Part shown: positions 8,688-17,405 of the stretch, piece after piece
Position numbering within the stretch: position 1 is the first letter of the stretch
How the letters are laid out: every line of letters begins with the position of its first letter
Source: Paenibacillus oceani
Lineage (GTDB): Bacteria; Bacillota; Bacilli; Paenibacillales; NBRC-103111
Length of the DNA: 64,000 nucleotides
NCBI RefSeq assembly: GCF_014705615.1
Contig: NZ_JACXJA010000015.1
Span: 149,033 to 213,032 of the forward strand
Reading direction: 5' to 3'
Made by a program: the position numbers and the translations under genes
Notes under the pieces: generated by a model
What the model was told of the DNA's origin: nothing
Seen by the model: the letters and a program-made list of their open reading frames with translations, nothing else
The model's database searches: none

Positions 8688-9596
8688 ATGAATCTAAACG
8701 AATGGTTGAATGAAGAGATTCCAGGGATCGCCAAAGCTTTGGAAGATATTAATAAAAGCCATTTTTTTATTGAGAAAACGATCGGGTTTGCCGGGAAGGA
8801 AACGATCTATAAAGTTCTTCACGATTTCCGTTCCGCCTTGTTCCCGGGTGTGTATGACAAATACCCGATAGACGAGACAAGAATCAATATTATTATCGGG
8901 AACCGTCTTAGGACGTCCGCCTTGGACCTCAAGGATTTGATCCAGAAAGTGCTGCTGAATAAACGCGCGAAGGCGGATTGTGCCGAGACACGTTCGGAAT
9001 GCTACACAAAAGCGGACGAGATCGTTATTCAACTCTTGAAGCTGCTGCCGGACATTCGCCAAAAAATCCAGACGGATATTCAAGCCGCCTATGACGGAGA
9101 CCCGGCCGCCAGCTCCACGGAAGAAATCCTGCTAAGCTATCCGTCGGTAGAAGCGATCAGCATTCATCGAATCGCTCACGAACTGTATAAGCTGGACGTG
9201 CCCATCATTCCGAGAATCATGGCCGAGTACGCACACCAGCTGACGGGTATCGATATTCATCCGGGCGCATCCATAGGCGATTATTTCTTTATCGATCACG
9301 GAACGGGAGTCGTCATCGGCGAAACCTGCACGATCGGGCGGCATGTGAAGATTTACCAGGGGGTCACGCTCGGTGCCAAAAGCTTCCCGCTGGACGAACA
9401 CGGCAATCCGATCAAAGGAATCAAAAGACATCCGAATATCGAAGACCATGTGGTGATTTACGCCGGGGCGACTATTCTTGGCGGGGATACGACGATCGGC
9501 CACAACTCCGTTATCGGCGGAAACATCTGGCTCACCCAGTCCGTGCTTCCCTACTCCAAAGTGTATAACTCTCAGCCCTCTCCGAATATTAAATAA
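8688..9596 (+). CDS. Serine O-acetyltransferase (CysE/EpsC family)
   Basis: A 302-residue protein. The N-terminal all-helical serine acetyltransferase region ends with [22 protein letters not shown], and is followed by the left-handed beta-helix of hexapeptide repeats: [44 protein letters not shown] (catalytic His/Asp of the family lie here), then [21 protein letters not shown]. The reaction is acetyl-CoA plus L-serine to O-acetyl-L-serine, the first step of cysteine synthesis. ATG 8688 is preferred over an upstream GTG that overlaps the GGAGG site itself. It is longer than Bacillus CysE (about 217 residues), matching the long form with an extended N-terminus. No cysteine synthase lies beside it. 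Confidence 0.92.
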   Translation: MNLNEWLNEEIPGIAKALEDINKSHFFIEKTIGFAGKETIYKVLHDFRSALFPGVYDKYPIDETRINIIIGNRLRTSALDLKDLIQKVLLNKRAKADCAETRSECYTKADEIVIQLLKLLPDIRQKIQTDIQAAYDGDPAASSTEEILLSYPSVEAISIHRIAHELYKLDVPIIPRIMAEYAHQLTGIDIHPGASIGDYFFIDHGTGVVIGETCTIGRHVKIYQGVTLGAKSFPLDEHGNPIKGIKRHPNIEDHVVIYAGATILGGDTTIGHNSVIGGNIWLTQSVLPYSKVYNSQPSPNIK

Positions 9597-9598
9597 AC

Positions 9599-9640
9599 AA
9601 AAGCCCTGTCTCTCTTCGCGCGGAGAAAACAGGGCTTTCC
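9599..9640. terminator. Bidirectional rho-independent terminator
   Basis: AAAGCCCTGT and ACAGGGCTTT form a 10-bp stem around a short GC-rich loop, with A and T runs outside. It lies between the convergent serine acetyltransferase and stalk-domain genes. Confidence 0.85.
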
Positions 9641-9720
9641 CTATACAGCTGGTGCCAGACCTCCCTGTTGCTATTACAGCAGACCCTCTGCCGCGGAGAG
9701 TCCGTTTCCATTCCCGATCA

Positions 9721-10332
9721 TCAATGAAAGTTTTGAAGCGGTTTGCCTAGATACAACACGGTTAATTCGGCATGATCGTAGTGGGGCATATCCCCCTCAA
9801 CCCATACGTTAAAGGGGACGACTTCAAACGGATTGTCCGCCCAGCCGCCGAATGTGATCAGCGACGTCGTTATCCCGATCTGCTTCTGATTCCAGTCATA
9901 AAACGTCAGCTGAATTCGCATTTGCATCACCTGGTCCGCTTGAAACTGTTTATCCGAGCTGTCGAATAACAAATATCCGCCCAAGCGCGTTTTTTCTCCA
10001 TCTTTTACGGGCTTTAAATTCCCTATCGCCACGCTCGGATAGGACGGATCGCGCAAGACCGGCCGGTTGGATTCATTATACAAAACCGACACGGTGCTTG
10101 AGGCCGGATCATAGCTGACGGCCGCTCCCAAGTTCTCGGCCATAAATCGCAGCGGAACGTATGTTTTCCCTTCGTAATTCAATGATACATCGTGTTCGCC
10201 CAGACTCACATTTTTGTCATTGAATTTAAACGCCACCGGAAATAAACTGAGCTCTCCCAACTTTTCGGCATACACCGCCGTGCAAATGCTAATCAGGATG
10301 CCGCACAAGATCCCGCCAATAAACTTTTTCAA
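9721..10332 (-). CDS. Secreted copper amine oxidase N-terminal (stalk) domain protein
   Basis: A 203-residue protein with a signal peptide (MKKFIGGILCGILISICTAV then YA, if read from the TTG start) and a stalk/copper amine oxidase N-terminal-like domain: LGEHDVSLNYEGKTYVPLRF, MAENLGAAVSYDPASSTVSV. The C-terminal half (about 100-203) is an unassigned beta-rich region. I chose TTG at 10332 because AGAGGTGA precedes it at 6 bases and the resulting KKF sequence is a normal signal start; an upstream ATG gives an implausible extension. The stalk domain is common in Paenibacillus cell-surface proteins and is not an enzyme. Function unknown. Confidence 0.8.
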   Translation of the reverse strand: MKKFIGGILCGILISICTAVYAEKLGELSLFPVAFKFNDKNVSLGEHDVSLNYEGKTYVPLRFMAENLGAAVSYDPASSTVSVLYNESNRPVLRDPSYPSVAIGNLKPVKDGEKTRLGGYLLFDSSDKQFQADQVMQMRIQLTFYDWNQKQIGITTSLITFGGWADNPFEVVPFNVWVEGDMPHYDHAELTVLYLGKPLQNFH

Positions 10333-10433
10333 TTCATTCACCTCTGCCTCTCGATAACAGTTCACGGATCGAATGAGTATGATCCTCTTTTCTATTAAGA
10401 TTTCTACAAAGGTTTGGATAATCCTTCCATTGT

Positions 10434-11327
10434 TTATAAAAACGCCCGCCCGCGCAGCATGGCCCGACAGTTTGACAATAATTCGCGACTACCCGCCTCT
10501 TGCCGGCATTTGCGCAACTGCTCGGGGGACAGTCCCGTAATCTGCTTGAAACTGGATGAGAAATGCGAAAGCTGTTTAAAGCCGACCTCGAGGCTGATGT
10601 CCGTAACCGACCGCTCAGGCTCTTGGAGCAGCAGCCGTTTCGCCTCGACGACCCGGCGTTTTCGGATATAGTCGAATAAAGTCAATCCCGTTGATTCCTT
10701 AAACAGCTTGCCTGCGTAATATTTGTTCAGGTTGACGGTTTTCGCCAGCTGCTCCAGCGTTAATTCGTCTCCGTAATGGTCTCCGATATAAGTAACCAGG
10801 TGCCGGACATGAGCTTCCTTTTCTGTGGACCGCTCCGGTTGTTGGCCCTTCGATTCACCGCAGAATTCGCATATGAGCAGCAGTACCTCCAGAAAGGCGT
10901 GGTGAAACCGATGGACGGCAACCGGATTCGCCTGCAGATGACATACGGCCATTTTGTTGAAAATCGATTCGAGCTCGATCTTACGGTCAGGTTCCAGCTT
11001 CCATCGGAGCAAGCCCGCTTGGCGAAAAGGGGCCCATACGTCTACCGGCCAATAAGCAGGCGCCAACGTCTGCGTGTCCGGCTCGTCAAATCGGATGTTC
11101 GTTCGAGTCCCGCACACGTTTACCGCCGTTGCATGCAAGCCATGGCATAAGCGGCCGCGGATGAGCAGGTCCCCCTCCTCCAGATCGACAAAATCCGGCT
11201 CCGAGTAGAACCAGCAACTCCCCGAATGCACATAGCAAATCTCATAGCCGTTTTGCTCCGGCGGACCTGGTGAGCAACCGTTTTCAATCCGGTGCATGAA
11301 GCTGTGGATCACTCCGGACGTTGTCAT
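10434..11327 (-). CDS. AraC family transcriptional regulator
   Basis: A 297-residue protein with an N-terminal cupin-like sensing region (NGYEICYVHSGSCWFYSEPD, DLEEGDLLIRG) and a C-terminal AraC DNA-binding domain (about 180-285): LTLEQLAKTVNLNKYYAGKLFKE, then DISLEVGFKQLSHFSSSFKQITGLSPEQLR. ATG 11327 is preceded by AAGGGGG at 7 bases; an ATG 72 bases upstream has no ribosome-binding site. It is transcribed towards the stalk-domain gene and lies downstream of a solute-binding lipoprotein gene in the same direction. It may regulate sugar uptake, but no direct evidence links it to a target. Confidence 0.88.
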   Translation of the reverse strand: MTTSGVIHSFMHRIENGCSPGPPEQNGYEICYVHSGSCWFYSEPDFVDLEEGDLLIRGRLCHGLHATAVNVCGTRTNIRFDEPDTQTLAPAYWPVDVWAPFRQAGLLRWKLEPDRKIELESIFNKMAVCHLQANPVAVHRFHHAFLEVLLLICEFCGESKGQQPERSTEKEAHVRHLVTYIGDHYGDELTLEQLAKTVNLNKYYAGKLFKESTGLTLFDYIRKRRVVEAKRLLLQEPERSVTDISLEVGFKQLSHFSSSFKQITGLSPEQLRKCRQEAGSRELLSNCRAMLRGRAFL

Positions 11328-11653
11328 CAGCCGTCCCCCTTGTATTTGCTCTCGAACCGCTTGACCCGGCAGGTTGATCGTTTCTGGCGATTTCATCATA
11401 ATCCGGCTCAGTCAAGCGGGAAACTGCAAATACCGGAGGACTCCATGTAAAAACGGGGTGAGGCAACTGTAAATTCGGACTGTACCCCGGACACAATTGA
11501 AGCGGTATACGCCGGGCTACCGCCAAAAACACGAAAAGACGGTCCTACCAGCGACAAGTCGCCTTCCGGGCCGTCCATCCGAAATCTTATGCCGTCGTTC
11601 TAGCCGCTTCGCCTTCCTTCACTCCCCTGCAATTCTCTGCACTCCCCAAATCC

Positions 11654-13039
11654 TTACTTCGCCTTGTCCTCCGCGACCTTTTTCTCAACCGTTTCCGCCG
11701 CTTGTCTCAGCGCCACATTGACATCAATCTCACCCCGCAGCACTAGATCCAGTTGCCCCAGCATCGCGCTGTTCGCAACCGGAGTATACTTCGTCCAGAT
11801 GCTGGCAGCCGCCGGTTTGGCCGGCATCAGCGCTTTGACGTTCCGCCCTTGCAGAAACGGCATATTCGCCCCGAAGGCAGCGCGGATGTCCGGATTTTTG
11901 TTCATCGGCAGCACGCCTTCTTTGGACTTGGCCAACTGGTACTCATCGCTGGTTAGCCAAGCGATCACCTGAAATGCGGTATCTCTGGCATTTCCTTTGG
12001 CCATATTTGTAATGTTAAAGTACGTCGGATACGGCTGCGAGCCGACGCCCCGCAGGTCGCTATATTCCGGCAAGCTCACCATATCCCAGTTCACCAGGTT
12101 CATCGGGTCGGACGGCGCGAGCCATACTTGGGTCGCATTCATCGCGGCGATCCGTTCCTCCACGAACCATTTATTCATCTGGGCCAGATTCGTGCCTTGT
12201 ACTTCGTTGCCGGGAATCCGAAAAAAACGAATCAGATTATCCGCATGTTTCTTCCATTTGTCGTCGGTAACCAGCAGCGGTTTGAACGTATTGCGATCGA
12301 CGAAATTGGCCGACAGCTGGTTCATCAGAGCGATATGGCTGAATGACGTGACGAAGCCGCGGTAACTCACATCGCCTTCCTTGCGGGTCAATTTTTTGGC
12401 CACCTCGTAAATCTCGTCCCAAGTCATTCCGTCTTTCGGATAAGACACCCCGAACTTGTCGAACAGATCCCGGTTGTACACAAGCACACTCGGGTTGTTC
12501 GTGACCGGAAGACCGTACATACCGCCACCCGCAATTTCCTTCATAAGCCCGACGGCCGTATCGTCGAGACGGGACAGATCGAATTTGTATTTCTGAATAA
12601 GATCAGTGATGTCCGTCTGCAAATTGAAATCAATAAACCGGCTGTGGATCGCTCCGATCGAGGAGAACACAATATCGATGTGCGTACCGGCGGCCAGCAG
12701 ATCGGGCAATAAAATATAGCCTCCTCCGTCTTTAGGGGTAATATGGACGAAATTCGTCTTCACATGGGGAAATTTTTTCTCGATCGCCGCCCCGTACTGT
12801 TCCATGAACAATTGCTTGGACTGCCCCGTGGAAGGCTCGAAAAACGTTAAGGTTACCGGCTCCGGTGCAGCAGCAGTGTTTGGAAGGTTTTGGGACTCTC
12901 CCTCTTTTTTGCTGTCACTGCCGGTTTCCCCGCTCCCTGCGCCGCCGCTGCCTGTACATGCCGCTAGCAAGGAGAGCGCAGCCAAAGCAACGGTCAGCTT
13001 GATCCCGTTCCCCCCTGTACATGATCTGATGAATCCCAT
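11654..13039 (-). CDS. Extracellular sugar-type solute-binding lipoprotein (orphan)
   Basis: A 461-residue protein with a lipoprotein signal peptide ending in LSLLAAC (lipid-modified Cys near residue 28) and a Ser/Gly/Glu-rich tether. The mature part resembles MsmE/UgpB-family binding proteins: VTLTFFEPS, YNRDLFDKFGVSYPKDGMTWDEIYEVAKKLTRKEGD, AFQVIAWLTSDEYQ. It would bind an oligosaccharide or related ligand outside the membrane. No permease or ATPase genes lie next to it. It is a paralogue of the proteins at 20482-21807 and 22331-23662, sharing the FDKFGV-YPKD signature. The start follows AGGGG at a rather long distance. Confidence 0.9.
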   Translation of the reverse strand: MGFIRSCTGGNGIKLTVALAALSLLAACTGSGGAGSGETGSDSKKEGESQNLPNTAAAPEPVTLTFFEPSTGQSKQLFMEQYGAAIEKKFPHVKTNFVHITPKDGGGYILLPDLLAAGTHIDIVFSSIGAIHSRFIDFNLQTDITDLIQKYKFDLSRLDDTAVGLMKEIAGGGMYGLPVTNNPSVLVYNRDLFDKFGVSYPKDGMTWDEIYEVAKKLTRKEGDVSYRGFVTSFSHIALMNQLSANFVDRNTFKPLLVTDDKWKKHADNLIRFFRIPGNEVQGTNLAQMNKWFVEERIAAMNATQVWLAPSDPMNLVNWDMVSLPEYSDLRGVGSQPYPTYFNITNMAKGNARDTAFQVIAWLTSDEYQLAKSKEGVLPMNKNPDIRAAFGANMPFLQGRNVKALMPAKPAAASIWTKYTPVANSAMLGQLDLVLRGEIDVNVALRQAAETVEKKVAEDKAK

Positions 13040-13539
13040 AAGAACTTCAGCCCCTTTAGCCTGTAATTCCGCTCCGGGAATGAATGCGCTTTCGAAAACG
13101 GCTTAACCGGTGCGATACTTTCTATATTACAGGCAGGCTGTCGCAAGTTCTTATGCGCAATTGAGCTCTTTTTCAAGTTTGCGTCTGCCAGCGGATTCGC
13201 CTTCCTGACGCTGGCTATGCGGTGCGACGCTTGTCAGAGCGGGATATCCAGCGAAAAGCAAGCGTCGGTTTTATGCAGAATTGGTTTTTCTTGCATGGAA
13301 GGGAAGCAAGTTGTTTTTAATTAATAGAGTATATATTTAACGTTATTAACTTCTAGTCGCACCAACTGCTGCTTATAATCCGATTTGCTCCAAAGCTTTT
13401 CCACGATGTATGCCTCTTCGCCGAAACTTCATCGTCAGGAGCATTCATGGCAGTTTGCACATTGAGTAACTTATCCCTGTATTCAAATAAACACCGCCCG
13501 CCTCCTGAATCGAAAGCGAACGGCGACATCCTTCCCTCT
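13040..13539. other. 500-base intergenic region
   Basis: It lies between the start of the binding-protein gene at 13039 and the end of the HD-GYP gene at 13540. I see no convincing gene. A minus-strand frame across 13353-13697 overlaps the HD-GYP gene and shows no family motif. A weak cre-like sequence (two mismatches to the catabolite-repression consensus) occurs near 13078-13095. An AT-rich stretch lies at 13310-13350. Confidence 0.5.
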
Positions 13540-14598
13540 TTATTCCCAGCCTTCTTCATCCGGCATGACCAGCTTGCCTTCCTCATACAGCTGCACGAAC
13601 GCGCGGACAATGGCCGGATCGAAATGCAAGCCGCTCTGCTTGACGATCTCGTCCATCGTTTCTCGCGGAGTCCAGGCTCTTTTATACGGTCGCTCATGAG
13701 TTAAAGCATCGTAGAAATCGGCAAGCGCGACAATTCGCGCCTCAAGCGGAATCGCTTCTCCCTTCAACCCGCTCGGGTAACCGGAGCCGTCCCACTTCTC
13801 GTGATGCGCTTCTGCAATGACGCCAGCCAATCTCAGAATCGAGAATGAGCTTCCATCCAAGATGCTGCTGCCGATCCGGGTATGCTCCTTCATCCGTTCA
13901 AACTCGTGCGGCTCGAACCGTCCTGGCTTCAACAAAATCTCGTCCGGTATGCCGATTTTGCCGATATCGTGAAGAGGGGCGGCCAACCGGATGGAATTGG
14001 TCAACTCTTCCGAAAGCCCGATCCGGCAGGCGATTAAACCGGCCAATCTGCCCACCCTAAACGTATGGCTGCCTGTCATATCGTCGCGATATTCCGCCGC
14101 ACGTCCGAGCAATTGCAATATTTCATTTCTCGCCTTTTGCAGCTCATCGGTTCTTTCCCGCACTCTTTGCTCCAGTGTGTTTTTATGCTGCTGAAGCTGA
14201 ATATGGAGCTGTCGTGTTTTTAACAAATTATGAATCCGAAGGATCACTTCCGTCCGGTCGTACGGCTTGGTCAAGAAATCGTTAACCCCCGCCTGCAGCC
14301 CTTGCTGCTTCATGGCCGGCGTAGCGTCGGCGGTAAGCATTAATACGGGCAAATAGATGTCCGGTCCCGTCATCTCCCGGATAAGCGACAGCACCTGCAG
14401 CCCGTCCATCCCCGGCATATGCATATCGAGCAGGACGATATCCGGCTCCACCTGAATCATCCGATCCCGGACTTGCAGCGGGTCCGTCAGGCTGTGGACA
14501 TGGATAAATCCGGCACGGGCCAGTATCCGCTCGAGCAGGCTGATGTTGTATTCCTGGTCATCGACGATCAGAAGTTTTGCCAGCTTGATGTCTTCCAT
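13540..14598 (-). CDS. Response regulator with HD-GYP phosphodiesterase domain
   Basis: A 352-residue protein. Residues 8-125 are a receiver with phosphoacceptor Asp near 58 (PDIVLLDMHMPGMDG) and the conserved Lys in FLTKPYDR. A coiled-coil (LQQHKNTLEQRVRERTDELQ) leads to an HD-GYP domain (about 155-335) with LHDIGKIGIPDEILLKPG, HHEKWDGSGYP and IVALADFYDALT, so all key motifs are intact. It probably hydrolyses cyclic di-GMP when phosphorylated. Start ATG 14598 follows GGAG; upstream in-frame sequence is noise. It is the last gene of the four-gene signalling operon. Confidence 0.92.
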   Translation of the reverse strand: MEDIKLAKLLIVDDQEYNISLLERILARAGFIHVHSLTDPLQVRDRMIQVEPDIVLLDMHMPGMDGLQVLSLIREMTGPDIYLPVLMLTADATPAMKQQGLQAGVNDFLTKPYDRTEVILRIHNLLKTRQLHIQLQQHKNTLEQRVRERTDELQKARNEILQLLGRAAEYRDDMTGSHTFRVGRLAGLIACRIGLSEELTNSIRLAAPLHDIGKIGIPDEILLKPGRFEPHEFERMKEHTRIGSSILDGSSFSILRLAGVIAEAHHEKWDGSGYPSGLKGEAIPLEARIVALADFYDALTHERPYKRAWTPRETMDEIVKQSGLHFDPAIVRAFVQLYEEGKLVMPDEEGWE

Positions 14599-14639
14599 CT
14601 TTGATCTCCATTCTGTATGCGGGCCTGGATGAGGCGGTA

Positions 14640-15005
14640 TCAGTTCTCGAGTGCGTGACGCATCTTCTCCAGCAATCGATCGAGCACCACCGGCTTCGTG
14701 TCGAAATCGTCGCACCCGGCCTGGTAAGCCTTTTCTTCGTCGCTGGCCATCGCATGGGCGGTCAAGGCGATAATCGGGATCGAGCTTGTATCCGATCGGT
14801 TTTTCAACAACCGGGTAGCTTCCCATCCGTCCAGAATCGGCAAGCTCATATCCATTAAGATCAGATCCGGCTGAAGCTGAGCCGCAAGCTCCACTCCCTG
14901 CGCGCCGTCTTCAGCGGTGACGATCCGGTACCCTTTGCGCTCCAGCCGTCTCGAGAGCATGTCCCGATTCATTTCGTTGTCTTCGACCAGAAGTACGGTG
15001 ATCAT
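14640..15005 (-). CDS. Single-domain response regulator (CheY-like)
   Basis: A 121-residue receiver with the acidic pocket VEDN (near 8-10), phosphoacceptor Asp near 52 (LILMDMSLPILDG), Thr in ALTAHAM and Lys in DTKPVV. No output domain. It resembles the receivers of hybrid-kinase systems and could relay phosphate between the upstream kinases and the HD-GYP protein. ATG 15005 gives 9 bases to GGAGGG and an ATGA overlap with the upstream kinase stop. ATG 15011 is possible but leaves only 3 bases. Confidence 0.9.
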   Translation of the reverse strand: MITVLLVEDNEMNRDMLSRRLERKGYRIVTAEDGAQGVELAAQLQPDLILMDMSLPILDGWEATRLLKNRSDTSSIPIIALTAHAMASDEEKAYQAGCDDFDTKPVVLDRLLEKMRHALEN

Positions 15006-17338
15006 TGGCATTTTCCCTCCGCGCTTTCATTCATCGGCGTTAAAATTCGGCGAATCTCCGCAGCCAGCGAATTAAAATCGAACGAGCCCTTCTGGACAAT
15101 GTTTCGCACATACCCGTTTAATTTCTCCCGTTCCTCGGGCGTAACCGTCTTCGCCGTCACTACCACGATCGGTACAGCCTTCCAGCTCTCCTCCTTGCGC
15201 AGCTCGCTTATAAATTCAAACCCGTCCATCTCCGGCATCATCAGATCCAGCAAGATGAGCGAAGGAACCGCAGCGGCCATCTGCTCCAGCGCGATACGCC
15301 CATTGCCGGCCCGGGAGACCGCATATCCTTCCTTCAGCAGCAGGCGGGTCATCAGCTCGCTGGCCGTCGCATCGTCCTCGATGACGAGAACATGGTGCTC
15401 TTCGCTGGAAGGGATATATTTCTCCATCACTTTAATTAACCGGTCCCGTTCAACCGGCTTCGTCAAATATTCCGATACGCCAAGCGTGTAGCCGAGCTGC
15501 CTGTCGCTCGTCATCGACCAGATGACAACCGGGATATCCGCCAGCTCCGGGTCGTTCTTCAGGGCGGACAGCACGCTCCACCCGTCCATGCTGGGCATGA
15601 GAATGTCGAGGCAGATCACCTTCGGACGAAGCTTCCTCGCCAGCCGCAGCCCTTCCGGCCCGCTGTCCGCATAAGCGACCGTCCAGCCGGTTTTGGCTAC
15701 GTACCGTTCCATCAGCTCCCGGTTAAAAGCTTCGTCGTCGATTAACAGGATGCTGATCTCGCCTCCCTCCTCTTCCGCGGTGCCCGGCGTATCCATCCAC
15801 ATCGTCGTGTCGATTACATCCTGCGGGGCCGCCGGCAGCCAGCAAGTAAACAGCGTGCCCTCACCCAGGCTGCTCTCCACCCGGATATCGCCGCCCATCA
15901 GCCGGCTGTACCTCTGGCTGATCGTAAGCCCGAGTCCCGTCCCCCCGTACTTCCTTGTCGTCGAAGCATCGGCTTGGGTGAACGGCTGAAACAGCTTGTC
16001 GAGCTGATCCAAAGACATGCCGATCCCCGTATCCTGCACGCTGAAGCAGTACCCGGCTCGTCCGTTCCTGGGTGCCTTCACCACTTTAAAGGTAATCGTG
16101 CCGGCATCGGTGAACTTGTTGGCGTTGCTGAGCAAATTGATCAAAATTTGCCGGAGCTTCGTCACATCGGCCGTAATCATCCCTTCGTGCTCGCATTTCA
16201 CCAGCAGCTTGTTGCCTTTATTCTCCACGAGCGGACGAATCGTAGCGATCGTATCCTGAACCAGATCGGGCAAACTGCACGGTTCGGGAAAAAGCTCCAT
16301 CTTGCCGGCTTCGATTTTGGAAATATCCAAAATATCGTTGATCAGGGTAAGCAGATGATTGCCGGCTTTGCTGATCTTCGCCAAATCTTCCGCGAACTCC
16401 GGCTCCCCTAAAATTTCCGCCTCCTCCTGAAGCATCTCGCTGTAGCCGATAATCGCATTCAGCGGGGTTCGCAGCTCGTGGCTCATATTCGCCAGAAACT
16501 GGCTTTTGATCAAGCTTGCCTTGACCGCTTCGTCGCGCGCTCTGGCGAGCTGTTCGGTCCGCTCGGCGAGAGCGGCTTCCGCCTTGACGCGATCCGTAAT
16601 ATCGGAGCGGATCGATATGAATTGATGAGGGCTGCCGTTCTCGTCGACAAAAGGCACGATTGTCGTATTCATCCAGTATTCGCTACCGTCTTTGGCCCGA
16701 TTTTTAACCTCGCCTTTCCAGACCCCTCCTTTTTTGATCGTCTCCCACATGTTTTGGAAAAACGATTTAGGGTGATAGCCCGAATTGATGACCCGGTGCG
16801 TCTTGCCGATCAGCTCGATCCGATCGTACTTCGATATTTCGCAAAACTTCTCGTTAACGTATGTAATGACGCCCTTCGCGTCCGTGATCGCCACAATCGA
16901 GGATTCGTCCAGCGCATTTTCGATATCGCGCAAGTTTTCCATCATCTGCAGCAGCTTCGTTTCGTTTTGTTTACGCTTCGTAATGTCGGTCCCGATCGCA
17001 ACGTGCTGATAGACGATGCCTTCGTCGTTAACAAACGGAACGATCGTCAGATTCACCCAATAATCGTTGCCGTCCTTCGCCCGGTTGTTCACTTCCCCTT
17101 TCCACACTTGTCCCGCGCCGATCGTCTCCCACAGATGCGTGAAAATCTCCTGCGCATGATAGCCGGAATTGACCGCCCTATGATTAACTCCGATCAATTC
17201 CTTCCGTTCGTATTGGGATATTTCGCAGAAATGATCGTTCACATATGTGATCGTGCCTTCGTGGTCCGTGATCGACACGATTGATGATGCTTCGATGGCG
17301 GATAATGCGTATTTGACATCTTTCAGATCCGATAACAT
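15002..17338 (-). CDS. PAS-PAS hybrid histidine kinase with two receivers
   Basis: A 778-residue soluble-looking protein with no membrane segment. Two PAS domains that are close copies of each other (about 10-125 and 135-250; shared SSIV-ITD, TYVN-FCEIS, KGEV-NRAKDG) precede HisKA (His near 287 in [14 protein letters not shown]), an HATPase domain ([26 protein letters not shown]), and two C-terminal receivers ([13 protein letters not shown] and [13 protein letters not shown]). The PAS domains may sense oxygen, redox or a small ligand. From HisKA onwards it is closely similar to the kinase just upstream, so the pair likely arose by duplication. Start ATG 17338 is supported by GGGAG 10 bases upstream; the longer frame overlaps the previous gene. 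Confidence 0.92.
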   Translation of the reverse strand: MLSDLKDVKYALSAIEASSIVSITDHEGTITYVNDHFCEISQYERKELIGVNHRAVNSGYHAQEIFTHLWETIGAGQVWKGEVNNRAKDGNDYWVNLTIVPFVNDEGIVYQHVAIGTDITKRKQNETKLLQMMENLRDIENALDESSIVAITDAKGVITYVNEKFCEISKYDRIELIGKTHRVINSGYHPKSFFQNMWETIKKGGVWKGEVKNRAKDGSEYWMNTTIVPFVDENGSPHQFISIRSDITDRVKAEAALAERTEQLARARDEAVKASLIKSQFLANMSHELRTPLNAIIGYSEMLQEEAEILGEPEFAEDLAKISKAGNHLLTLINDILDISKIEAGKMELFPEPCSLPDLVQDTIATIRPLVENKGNKLLVKCEHEGMITADVTKLRQILINLLSNANKFTDAGTITFKVVKAPRNGRAGYCFSVQDTGIGMSLDQLDKLFQPFTQADASTTRKYGGTGLGLTISQRYSRLMGGDIRVESSLGEGTLFTCWLPAAPQDVIDTTMWMDTPGTAEEEGGEISILLIDDEAFNRELMERYVAKTGWTVAYADSGPEGLRLARKLRPKVICLDILMPSMDGWSVLSALKNDPELADIPVVIWSMTSDRQLGYTLGVSEYLTKPVERDRLIKVMEKYIPSSEEHHVLVIEDDATASELMTRLLLKEGYAVSRAGNGRIALEQMAAAVPSLILLDLMMPEMDGFEFISELRKEESWKAVPIVVVTAKTVTPEEREKLNGYVRNIVQKGSFDFNSLAAEIRRILTPMNESAEGKCQ

Positions 17339-17405
17339 AGCTGTCAGCTCCCATCCGGTGATTGGAATACGATTCGTCTTCCCCCTGCTCGCCAATCCGG
17401 CCCTC